Source of the DNA: Streptosporangiaceae bacterium
GTDB lineage: Bacteria > Actinomycetota > Actinomycetes > Streptosporangiales > Streptosporangiaceae
DNA: 5,171 nt
Assembly (NCBI GenBank): GCA_025934635.1
Contig: JAICWX010000493.1
Coordinates: forward strand, 1-5,171
Direction of reading: 5' to 3'
Position 1 is the stretch's first letter, and each line of letters starts with the position of its first letter. Positions 1 to 5,171 of this stretch are shown here, one piece after another. Made by a program: the position numbers and the translations under genes. The notes below the pieces were generated by a model that was not told the origin of the DNA, made no database searches, and saw only the letters and a list, made by a program, of their open reading frames with translations.

Positions 1-745
1 CCGGAAAGTGCTTGTAAACGGGGGTGACGCCCCCGGCCCGCAGTCCGCGCGCGAACGCGATCCCGTAGCCGGCGGCCACCGAAGGCTTGAGGCTGAACGA
101 CCGCGGCCCGTCCGGATGGGCGCTATCCGGGCCGGGCCCGTTGGACAGGTCGAGCACCGGCGCCAGGTCCATCGTCACCCCGGCCGCCCGCATCCGCCGC
201 CCGGCCTGCTCAGCCAGCGCCCGCGTCTGCGCCTGGGTCATCGTGGCCGCCATCGTCCGCGGCCACGGCATGTCCCCGGCCAGGTTGGCCATCCGCTGGA
301 TCTCCCCGCCCTCCTCGTCGACCATGACCAGCGGCGGCACGCTGCCCCCCGCCCGCCGCAGCGCCGCCAGAGCCGCGGGCATCGAGCTGGGCGCCGCCGA
401 GCCGAACAAGATGATCCCGCCCGCCCCCCCGGCCACCAGGCTCCGCACCGACAGCACGGCGTCTTCCTCGACCGGCACCACCACGAGCTGCGCCGCCCGC
501 CGCTTGACGCTCCACGTGCTGAGCACCGCCTCCGGCCGGCACGCAGCCGCCGGCGCCGGGGTGCCGCTAGCCGTGACCGGCCGCGAGCTGGCCACAGCGG
601 CGGCGGTGCCACTGGCTGTCCCGGCCGCCGTACTGCGGCTCCCGCCTCCGCCACCCAGGATCCCGCAGCCGGACGGCACGGTGACCAGCACCGTGGCGAC
701 CAGGGCCAACCGCAGCCTTCTCCGCACGCTGATTCCTGTCGTCAT
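1..745 (-). CDS. Glycoside hydrolase family 3 lipoprotein, NagZ/LpqI-like beta-N-acetylhexosaminidase (N-terminal part, cut by window start)
   Basis: The frame opens at ATG 743-745 and stays open to base 1, giving 248 residues of a longer protein. Residues 1-27 look like a lipoprotein signal: Arg-rich start RRRLR, hydrophobic LALVATVLVTV, then PSGC with Cys27 as the lipidation site. Pro at -3 is atypical for a lipobox. A Gly/Ser/Ala/Thr-rich linker (about 28-68) follows. The GH3 fold then shows GGIILFG (109-115), VMVDEEGGEIQRM (140-152), MDLAPVLDL (192-200), RSFS (215-218) and KHFP (245-248) at the window edge, in the order seen in NagZ. The family removes N-acetylglucosamine from muropeptides or other glycans; mycobacterial LpqI is a lipoprotein of this kind. 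The catalytic Asp/His loop and the nucleophile lie outside the window, so activity cannot be judged. It probably acts on the outer face of the membrane. No clear Shine-Dalgarno precedes the ATG. GH3 assignment is firm; exact substrate is inferred. Confidence 0.9.
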   Translation of the reverse strand, partial: MTTGISVRRRLRLALVATVLVTVPSGCGILGGGGGSRSTAAGTASGTAAAVASSRPVTASGTPAPAAACRPEAVLSTWSVKRRAAQLVVVPVEEDAVLSVRSLVAGGAGGIILFGSAAPSSMPAALAALRRAGGSVPPLVMVDEEGGEIQRMANLAGDMPWPRTMAATMTQAQTRALAEQAGRRMRAAGVTMDLAPVLDLSNGPGPDSAHPDGPRSFSLKPSVAAGYGIAFARGLRAGGVTPVYKHFP

Positions 746-755
746 ACCGGCGCCG

Positions 756-761
756 AGAATA
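756..761 (-). promoter_or_regulatory. Possible -10 element for the GH3 lipoprotein gene
   Basis: TATTCT on the minus strand ends 10 bases before the ATG at 745. Transcription would then start about 3-5 bases before the ATG, making the message nearly leaderless, which would fit the absence of a Shine-Dalgarno. No well-spaced -35 is visible; TTGATC lies 21 bases upstream, which is too far for a standard sigma-70 promoter. Weak evidence. Confidence 0.25.
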
Positions 762-830
762 CGCCACGAAACGGCCGGACGTGATCAAGACCGGTTGCCG
801 CTGTCCTCGCCGAAGTCGGGCACATCGGCG

Positions 831-1029
831 GATAGCAGGTCCGCACCGACCAGCGGAAGGGCGACTGTCTGCGGTCACGACGTGGTGCGCGAGGCCGATG
901 CCGCCGGGTCGAGGCCGATGCGCTAGCGGACGACATCGTCCTGATCGATCACGGCCAGCCGCCCGCCACCGGGATGAAGCTGATCCCGCGCGTGATCGCC
1001 GAGTGGGATCCCCGTCTGACCGCGGGTAG
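831..1029 (+). pseudogene. Decayed remnant of a DrrA-type (daunorubicin-resistance family) ABC transporter ATPase
   Basis: This lies in the 346-base gap (746-1091) that has no intact gene. From 843, one frame reads APTSGRATVCGHDVVREADA. This matches the segment just after Walker A in DrrA-family ATPases (PTSG..V.GHDVVREADAVRR). From 911 a different frame reads EADALADDIVLIDHGQPPATG, matching the C-terminal part of the same family (EEAD.LAD.I.VIDHGRV.A.G). The roughly 100 residues that should lie between them, including the ABC signature and Walker B, are absent, and no Walker A is found upstream. A third frame may continue as DEADPARDRRVG to a TAG at 1027-1029, resembling the usual end DELKARVGG. 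A deletion plus frameshifts is the simplest reading, so no working product is expected. It is opposite in strand to all intact genes. Family recognition is from memory of motifs, not a search. Confidence 0.55.
890..921 (+). repeat. 12-bp direct repeat at the remnant's deletion junction
   Basis: CGAGGCCGATGC occurs at 890-901 and again at 910-921, separated by 8 bases. In one frame the first copy encodes the EADA of GHDVVREADA; in another frame the second encodes the EADA of EADALADDI. The repeat therefore sits where the two halves of the ATPase remnant meet. Because the period is 20 bases, the reading frame changes between copies. Confidence 0.85.
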
Positions 1030-1091
1030 CGGTCTGCGATTATGGGCCGGTGCCGTCGCGACGTGTGGAGTGGGTGGTGGCCCGCCGTCTG

Positions 1092-1889
1092 TTAGCGGGA
1101 CACAATGCTCCCGCCCAGGGTCGTCCGCGCTGCCTTCGTCCCGAATTCGCTAACCACGCTAACGCCGCCGCCGGTGCAGATCCCCATAGTGTGGTACGCG
1201 TACCGCGAATAGTATCGGTAGGCGCCGTTCCCGGTCAGGTCCGCGGCGGGCTGGCTAAAGTCGACGATCGACATCGGGACCTTGTCGCAGGCCACCTGCT
1301 TGCCGAAATACTCAGAGAAGTTCTGCACCGAGGTTATGGCCTGATGCGCACCGGCCACCTTGATCGAGCCAATCCAGGTGTCGGTTCCGGTGCTCATGTT
1401 CTTAACCCAGCCCTGCCACCACTGTCCATCCGGGTCGCGTTGCCCTTTCCAGACCCGGAGACGATACCACGTATTGCTTTTGAGAGTATAGGCGGCGGCG
1501 CAGTTGTACCCGTTGGCCTCGGCGTTCCTTGCGCAGGACTTGCTCTTCGGGCCGACCGCAGCGATCGAATTCCAGAGGCTGAAGTCAGCGGTGTCTCCAG
1601 TGGACCCGTTGCTGCGGTAGCCGTTGGTCTGCAGGCCGATGTAGCCGCCATGCGCTGGATCGTCGGTCCACTTCCAGAGCTGCGCCCAGTAACTGGATTT
1701 AGCTTTCCTGATGACAAGGACTTCCTGGTCGACATTCTGTCCGAAGCCGCTGCTGCCGGCCGTCGGGAACGACCAGTTAACGTAGATATTGGCGTTTTGA
1801 TGCTGGGCCGCTTCAGCCGAACCCAGCTGGGTCACGGTCATCAACCCGGCGATAGTAAGTGCCGTACCGAAAGCGGTTATCCGTTTCAT
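1092..1889 (-). CDS. Secreted protein of unknown function, possibly DUF3472-like beta-sandwich
   Basis: The protein has 265 residues from ATG 1887-1889. An ATG at 1925 is also in frame, but it overlaps the probable -10 element, while the 1889 start has a good Shine-Dalgarno (GGAAGGA, 7 bases away). Residues 1-27 are a Sec signal peptide: MKR, hydrophobic core, and AEA before a likely cut after Ala27. The mature part is rich in Trp, Tyr and Gly, with YWAQLWKW (67-74), GGYIGLQTNG (81-90), FSLWNS (103-108), WYRLRVWKG (141-149) and WWQGWVKN (157-164). Four cysteines (119, 130, 201, 238) could form two disulfides. The GGYxGLQ/FSxW/WYRxRV pattern recalls DUF3472-type domains, but this is from memory and uncertain. 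No catalytic motif is recognised. Base composition is unlike the neighbours: 1441-1500 has 34 G+C of 60, against 49 of 60 at 3241-3300. Recent acquisition or a distinct codon regime is possible. The gene ends with TAA. Confidence 0.85.
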   Translation of the reverse strand: MKRITAFGTALTIAGLMTVTQLGSAEAAQHQNANIYVNWSFPTAGSSGFGQNVDQEVLVIRKAKSSYWAQLWKWTDDPAHGGYIGLQTNGYRSNGSTGDTADFSLWNSIAAVGPKSKSCARNAEANGYNCAAAYTLKSNTWYRLRVWKGQRDPDGQWWQGWVKNMSTGTDTWIGSIKVAGAHQAITSVQNFSEYFGKQVACDKVPMSIVDFSQPAADLTGNGAYRYYSRYAYHTMGICTGGGVSVVSEFGTKAARTTLGGSIVSR

Positions 1890-1896
1890 CGTGTTT

Positions 1897-1903
1897 TCCT
1901 TCC
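1897..1903 (-). promoter_or_regulatory. Ribosome binding site of the secreted protein gene
   Basis: GGAAGGA on the minus strand, within a purine run GGGGGGAAGGAAAA, lies 7 bases before ATG 1887-1889. It decides the start in favour of this ATG over the in-frame ATG at 1925, which has no such site, and it places the signal peptide exactly at the N-terminus. Confidence 0.8.
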
Positions 1904-1920
1904 CCCCACACGGACATGAA

Positions 1921-1950
1921 GGCATATTGCCCTCGGGTTTATCGGGTCAA
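1921..1950 (-). promoter_or_regulatory. Probable sigma-70-type promoter of the secreted protein gene
   Basis: On the minus strand TTGACC (1945-1950, five of six bases of the -35 consensus) is followed after 18 bases by TATGCC (1921-1926), a weak -10. Transcription would begin near 1914, leaving a leader of about 25 bases that contains the Shine-Dalgarno. A short inverted repeat GGTTT/AAACC (1936-1940 and 1949-1953) and a TCGGGT direct repeat (1933-1938, 1942-1947) overlap the -35 and spacer. These could be an operator but are short. Confidence 0.45.
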
Positions 1951-1958
1951 ACCTAGAA

Positions 1959-3515
1959 CTAACGGACGGCAAGCATGAGATAGCCGCCGAGGACGATCGC
2001 GGACACCGCCACCTGGGCCACCACCGTCCCCGCGTGGACCTGCCCGCCGAACACGGCCCGCAGCGCCGGATACGCCCCGGCCGAACCGAGCAGCGCGCTT
2101 CCCGCCCGCGTCAGCAGCCACGGCGGCGCACTCCCGACCGGTGTCTCCGGCCCCCGGTCGGCGGGATTGAGCGGCGCGGTCCGGGCGATCCGCAGCGCGG
2201 CCGCCGCCAGCCCCGGCCCGGCCGCCAGCCCGAGCACCGGCCACAGCGCCCCCGACAGCTCCCCGGTCAGGGCGAGCAGCCCCAGCGCCAGGGCCAGCCA
2301 CGCCGTGCTGAGCAGTACGGGCAGCACGGCCCGGGCCGCGAGCGCTGCCCCCGCGTCCACACCGAGCAGCCGCCGCAGTGCCGGGTCGTTAGCGTCCCGC
2401 CGCAGGGCGGCGGTGCCCTGGGTGCCCGCCGCCATCGCCCCCGCCAGCAGCACCGCCACCACGACCCAGGCGTGCGCATGCCCGGTAAAGGCCGCGCCCC
2501 CCAGCGCGGGCGCCAGGGAACTGACCGCCACCGCGATCAGCAGGGCGGGCCGCCGCCCCAGCCGCCGCCAGTCCGCCCAGGCCAGCACCAGCGCCGGCCC
2601 CAGCACCACCCCCGGCCCCGGCCAGGCCCGCGAGCCAATCCGCCGCCCGCGCCAGTGGCTGTCCTCGGCGATCCACGTCAGCAGCGGCACGTTAAGGAAT
2701 GTCGCCGCCAGCAGCACCGTCCCCGCCCGGGCCGACCCGGCCCGGATCACCCCCGCCGGGAAGCGCGGCAGCGCCCGCCACACCAGCAGCGCAGCGACCA
2801 CCGCGGCAACCACCCCGAGCACCGCGATCAGGCCGAACGTCCCCCCGTTCAGCCCCGCGAACCAGTCTGTCACCGCCCGCGAGACGACCCTCCAGCGTTC
2901 CCCGACGACCGCCCCCGCCGTAGCCGCCACCCCGACCACCGCGCCGCCCAGACGCAGCCGCGCCCGCCACCGCGGCCACGGCTGAGCCAGCACCCCCGCG
3001 AGCATGGCCGCCGTGAAGAACCCCGCGCCGCCGACGGCAGCCAGCACCAGCCACCCCCACGGCACCCGGTGCGAACCAGCCGGCAGCCGCAGGAACGGCC
3101 CGGCCATGGCCAGCGCCAGCACCCCGAGCACCGCTCCCGCGATAACGCCGATCGCCGTCGCCGCCGCCGCGGGCCGCCGCAGCACCGCCCGCCGGTCCAG
3201 CGGCGTCAGCAGCAGCCAGGCCGCGTCGGCCGGGGAGAGCGCCAGCGGCCCGAGCGCCTGGGCCAGCATCAGCAGCCCGGCCGTCGCCGCGGCCACCAGC
3301 GCGGCCCCCGCCACCGCCTGCGACGGCGCCGCGCCGCCATGTCCGCTCAGCCGCCCGAACGGCTGCGCCAGCAGGTCCCACAGCAAGATCACCGTCAGCA
3401 CCACGGCGAAGCCCGTGGAGTACCAGTCGTACCAAGGCCGCCGCCGCCGCTGGCCGACGAATGACCTGACCTCCGCCACCCGCGGCGCCCCGGCCGCCGT
3501 CACCGCCGAAGTCAC
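1959..3515 (-). CDS. Multi-pass membrane protein, ABC transporter permease component (DUF6297-like)
   Basis: This 518-residue protein starts with GTG (3513-3515), which overlaps the stop of the upstream ATPase gene in GTGA, so the two are translationally coupled. A short basic N-terminal region with GQRRRRPWYDWY (21-32) precedes about 12 hydrophobic segments, roughly at 35-51, 66-88, 118-139, 152-176, 187-205, 226-247, 265-282, 300-314, 323-342, 348-366, 393-440 (two) and 494-516. Conserved-looking cytoplasmic pieces are SPADAAWLLLTPLDRRAVLRRP (94-115, interrupted by the membrane edge) and RRDANDPALRRLLGVD (372-387). There is no solute-binding protein gene nearby and no ABC domain in the chain. 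Size, topology and the adjacent ATPase fit an actinobacterial ABC-2-like exporter subunit; I associate it with DUF6297 from memory. Substrate is unknown. Codon use is extremely G+C-rich. It ends with TAG, 69 bases before the next gene. Confidence 0.85.
   Translation of the reverse strand: MTSAVTAAGAPRVAEVRSFVGQRRRRPWYDWYSTGFAVVLTVILLWDLLAQPFGRLSGHGGAAPSQAVAGAALVAAATAGLLMLAQALGPLALSPADAAWLLLTPLDRRAVLRRPAAAATAIGVIAGAVLGVLALAMAGPFLRLPAGSHRVPWGWLVLAAVGGAGFFTAAMLAGVLAQPWPRWRARLRLGGAVVGVAATAGAVVGERWRVVSRAVTDWFAGLNGGTFGLIAVLGVVAAVVAALLVWRALPRFPAGVIRAGSARAGTVLLAATFLNVPLLTWIAEDSHWRGRRIGSRAWPGPGVVLGPALVLAWADWRRLGRRPALLIAVAVSSLAPALGGAAFTGHAHAWVVVAVLLAGAMAAGTQGTAALRRDANDPALRRLLGVDAGAALAARAVLPVLLSTAWLALALGLLALTGELSGALWPVLGLAAGPGLAAAALRIARTAPLNPADRGPETPVGSAPPWLLTRAGSALLGSAGAYPALRAVFGGQVHAGTVVAQVAVSAIVLGGYLMLAVR
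3512..3515 (-). other. GTGA start/stop overlap coupling ATPase and permease
   Basis: The minus strand reads GTGA: GTG at 3515-3513 starts the permease, and TGA at 3514-3512 ends the ATPase. Such four-base overlaps typically give coupled translation and balanced amounts of the two subunits. This supports one transporter complex. Confidence 0.85.
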
Positions 3516-4171
3516 GGCCCCGCCTCAGGCGTCACCATCTGCCCGTCGGCCACCAGCATGAGCCGCGCCCCGGCGGCCGCGGCGAAGTCGAGGTCATGGG
3601 TGGCCATGACCACCGTCCCGCCGTGCCCGGCGTACTGGCGCAGCAGGCCCGCCAGTTCCTGGCGGAACCCGGGGTCAAGGCTCTGCTCCGGCTCGTCGAG
3701 CAGCAGCAGCCGGCTGGGCCGGGCCAGCGCGGCCGCCAGCGACAGCCGCTGCCGCTGACCGGAAGACAGGTCGAACGGGACCGCGTCGGCCCGCCCCGGC
3801 AGCCCGAACACTTCGATGAGCTCGTCCGTCGGCAGGCACCAGCCCCGCACCGGCTCGTGGGTCAGCCGGACCAGCTCCAGGTGCTCCCGCAGGGTCAGTC
3901 CCGGATACCAGGTCGGCTGGTCGGCGACCAGCGCGACCGACCGCCAGAACGCCGCGTCGTCGCGCGGCGGGGTGCCGAGCACGGTCACGCTTCCGGCCGC
4001 CGGCCGGTGCAGCCCCGCCAGGCAGGACAGCAGCGTCGACTTGCCCGCGCCGTTGACCCCGGTCACCGCGACGATCTCGCCGGCCGCCACGGTCAGGTCT
4101 ACGTCCTCGAGCACCGCGAAGCTGCCGTATCCAACCCGCACGCCGCGCACCGCCACCGCCGGCCCAGCCAC
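3512..4171 (-). CDS. ABC transporter ATP-binding protein
   Basis: A single 219-residue ATPase domain with all motifs intact: Walker A GVNGAGKST (38-46), Q-loop Gln85 in ADQPTWYPGLT, signature LSSGQRQRLSL (135-145), Walker B RLLLLDE (154-160) with catalytic Glu160, D-loop SLD (164-166), and switch His192 in ATHDLD. It hydrolyses ATP at the inner face of the membrane to drive the permease encoded immediately downstream, with which it overlaps by four bases. Length is typical of a stand-alone subunit of exporter or ABC-2-type systems. The assigned start is GTG 4169-4171; GTGAGGGC lies very close before it, so the exact start is uncertain and GTG codons 6 or 8 are alternatives. The gene begins 30 bases after the kinase-cyclophilin stop, suggesting a shared transcript. 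The substrate cannot be told from the ATPase. Confidence 0.95.
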   Translation of the reverse strand: MAGPAVAVRGVRVGYGSFAVLEDVDLTVAAGEIVAVTGVNGAGKSTLLSCLAGLHRPAAGSVTVLGTPPRDDAAFWRSVALVADQPTWYPGLTLREHLELVRLTHEPVRGWCLPTDELIEVFGLPGRADAVPFDLSSGQRQRLSLAAALARPSRLLLLDEPEQSLDPGFRQELAGLLRQYAGHGGTVVMATHDLDFAAAAGARLMLVADGQMVTPEAGP

Positions 4172-4201
4172 GCCCTCACCGTACCGCGACCCAAACTTGA
4201 G

Positions 4202-5171
4202 TCACGATTTCGTGATCGCCACGCTGTCGATGATGACCTTGTCGCGCGGTACGCCTCCGCCTGCCCCGGCATACGTACATGACGTGCCCGCGCCCGCGAC
4301 GTCCTGAAGGATTCCCAGGCCAGCTGTAATGGTCCCGAATGGCGTGTAGTCCGGCGGCAAGGCCGTGTCCTCGTAGACCAGGAAGAACTGGCTGCCGTTA
4401 CTGTCCGCGGTGCCCGAGTTCGCCATGGCCAACGTCCCGGCGGGATAGGTGGCGTTGGCCAGGTTCTCGCTGGCGAACCCGTATCCGGGGCCTCCGGTAC
4501 CGACCAGGCTGGATGAGCAGCTGAGGGTGGCACTCGCCGTCGCGTTCGGGTCACCGCACTGGAGCATGTACAGGTCTCCGCTGGTCGACAGCCGGTGGCA
4601 CTGGCTGTTGTCCCAGAATCCGGCCTTAGCCAGGTGGGCGAACGAGTTGACCGTGCAGGGCGCCTGGGAGCTCAGCAGTCTGACCGTGATGTCGCCCCGG
4701 TTGGTCCTCAGTACCGCGGTGTATACCGCGGAGGGGTCCGCCTTCGATGGGGGCAGCGATACCGGACGTGCGGCCTGGCCCGCCGCGGTGTAGACGCACG
4801 TCTTGGCATCTTCTGCCTGGCCGGCGGCGGCGTTACCGCTGTTCGTGACGCCGCTTGACGTCGCGGGATGACTAGCGGAGGTATTGGGCTTGTCGCTGCC
4901 CGCGCCATTGACGACGAGATTGATAACGAGTCCGGCAGCGGCGAGGCCCGCCAGGGAAGCCGCGGCTATCAGGGGCGTCCGCGTCTTGCGGGGCCGGCCG
5001 GGCGGGCTCGCGGTCACCGTACGCGGTCCTGATGTCGATGTCGGCGCAGGTGCCGGCTCAGCCGAAGGCAGGACAGCGGGCTGGCTGATCGTGATTACCT
5101 CTGGCTTGGCGGTGCCGGACAGCAAAGCCATCAGGTCGTTGAGCGCAGGCCGGTCCGCGGGTCTCTTGGCC
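4202..5171 (-). CDS. Transmembrane Ser/Thr protein kinase C-terminus fused to an extracellular cyclophilin-type peptidyl-prolyl isomerase (5' end outside window)
   Basis: The frame is open to the right edge. Before the Met at 5131 (residue 1 here) it reads AKRPADRPALNDL, continuing MALLSG. This is the end of a Hanks-type kinase domain, with the invariant subdomain-XI Arg in DRP. Starting at Met5131 would cut this motif, so the gene surely begins outside. A Pro/Ser/Thr-rich juxtamembrane stretch (about 17-45), basic PGRPRKTR (44-51), one membrane helix (52-75) and a Ser/Gly/Ala linker (76-110) follow. The cyclophilin domain spans about 137-309: GDIT (146-149), CHRL (178-181), YMLQCGDP (188-195), GSQFF (246-250) and LPPDYTPFG (258-266). 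It keeps the equivalents of active-site Arg55, Gln63, Gln111 and Phe113 (R180, Q191, Q248, F250). Tyr replaces Phe60 and His126, and Trp121 is absent, as often in actinobacterial PpiB-like proteins. Six cysteines (112, 159, 178, 192, 205, 285) suit an extracytoplasmic domain. The cyclophilin part is certain; the kinase part rests on about 20 residues. Confidence 0.85.
   Translation of the reverse strand, partial: AKRPADRPALNDLMALLSGTAKPEVITISQPAVLPSAEPAPAPTSTSGPRTVTASPPGRPRKTRTPLIAAASLAGLAAAGLVINLVVNGAGSDKPNTSASHPATSSGVTNSGNAAAGQAEDAKTCVYTAAGQAARPVSLPPSKADPSAVYTAVLRTNRGDITVRLLSSQAPCTVNSFAHLAKAGFWDNSQCHRLSTSGDLYMLQCGDPNATASATLSCSSSLVGTGGPGYGFASENLANATYPAGTLAMANSGTADSNGSQFFLVYEDTALPPDYTPFGTITAGLGILQDVAGAGTSCTYAGAGGGVPRDKVIIDSVAITKS

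Noticed and set aside
8..926. Long plus-strand open frames over the left end
   Set aside because: Their translations are Arg/Pro/Ala-rich with no motifs, while the minus-strand frame gives a clear GH3 protein. They are a by-product of high G+C. Only the tail from about 843 carries meaningful sequence, assigned to the ATPase remnant.
1018..1034. Hairpin GACCGC-GGGTA-GCGGTC that could end transcription between the ATPase remnant and the secreted gene
   Set aside because: The stem is only six pairs and no T run follows on either strand; in such GC-rich DNA this is expected by chance.
1193..1204. Perfect 12-bp palindrome GGTACGCGTACC
   Set aside because: It lies inside the secreted protein's coding sequence, where it encodes RYAY-type residues, and has no partner site or promoter near it.
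1050..1919. A plus-strand open frame of 289 codons opposite the secreted protein gene
   Set aside because: It has no recognisable motif or ribosome binding site, while the minus strand has a signal peptide, Shine-Dalgarno and promoter in the right order.
1890..1925. Longer form of the secreted protein starting at ATG 1925
   Set aside because: It would put 12 hydrophilic residues before the signal peptide, lacks a ribosome binding site, and overlaps the likely -10 element.
2034..3464. A 476-codon plus-strand open frame opposite the permease
   Set aside because: The product is almost all Arg, Pro, Gln and Gly, has no hydrophobic core, and mirrors the codon bias of the membrane protein on the other strand.
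1..5171. tRNA, rRNA, CRISPR arrays, insertion sequences or attachment sites
   Set aside because: I saw no cloverleaf or rRNA-like sequence, no regularly spaced repeats, no transposase motifs and no terminal inverted repeats.

Overview
This window comes from a high-GC Gram-positive bacterium, almost certainly an actinomycete. G+C is very high outside one gene: I counted 49 of 60 bases at 3241-3300. The protein types also fit: a membrane-anchored Ser/Thr kinase C-terminus, an actinobacterial PpiB-type cyclophilin, a large Ala/Gly-rich permease, and a lipoprotein related to NagZ/LpqI. I cannot assign a genus from the sequence.

All intact genes lie on the minus strand, so transcription runs from the right end to the left. 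At 4202-5171 is the 3' part of a gene whose product ends a Ser/Thr kinase domain, crosses the membrane once, and carries an extracellular cyclophilin (peptidyl-prolyl isomerase) domain. Thirty bases downstream is an ABC ATPase (3512-4171), which overlaps a 518-residue multi-pass permease (1959-3515) by four bases, GTGA. These three are probably co-transcribed. Next is a small secreted protein (1092-1889) with its own plausible promoter, a good Shine-Dalgarno sequence and clearly lower G+C. At the left edge, 1-745 holds the N-terminal part of a glycoside hydrolase family 3 lipoprotein, cut by the window end.

The only stretch of more than 300 bases without an intact gene is 746-1091. On the plus strand it carries what looks like a decayed remnant of a DrrA-type drug-export ABC ATPase: recognisable N- and C-terminal pieces in different frames, with the middle missing and a 12-bp direct repeat at the junction.

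The theme is cell-envelope function: a transmembrane kinase with an extracytoplasmic folding or sensing domain, an ABC exporter-like pair, a secreted disulfide-type protein, and a likely peptidoglycan-recycling hydrolase. A functional link between the kinase and the ABC pair is inferred from gene order only. The most unusual element is the kinase-cyclophilin fusion.
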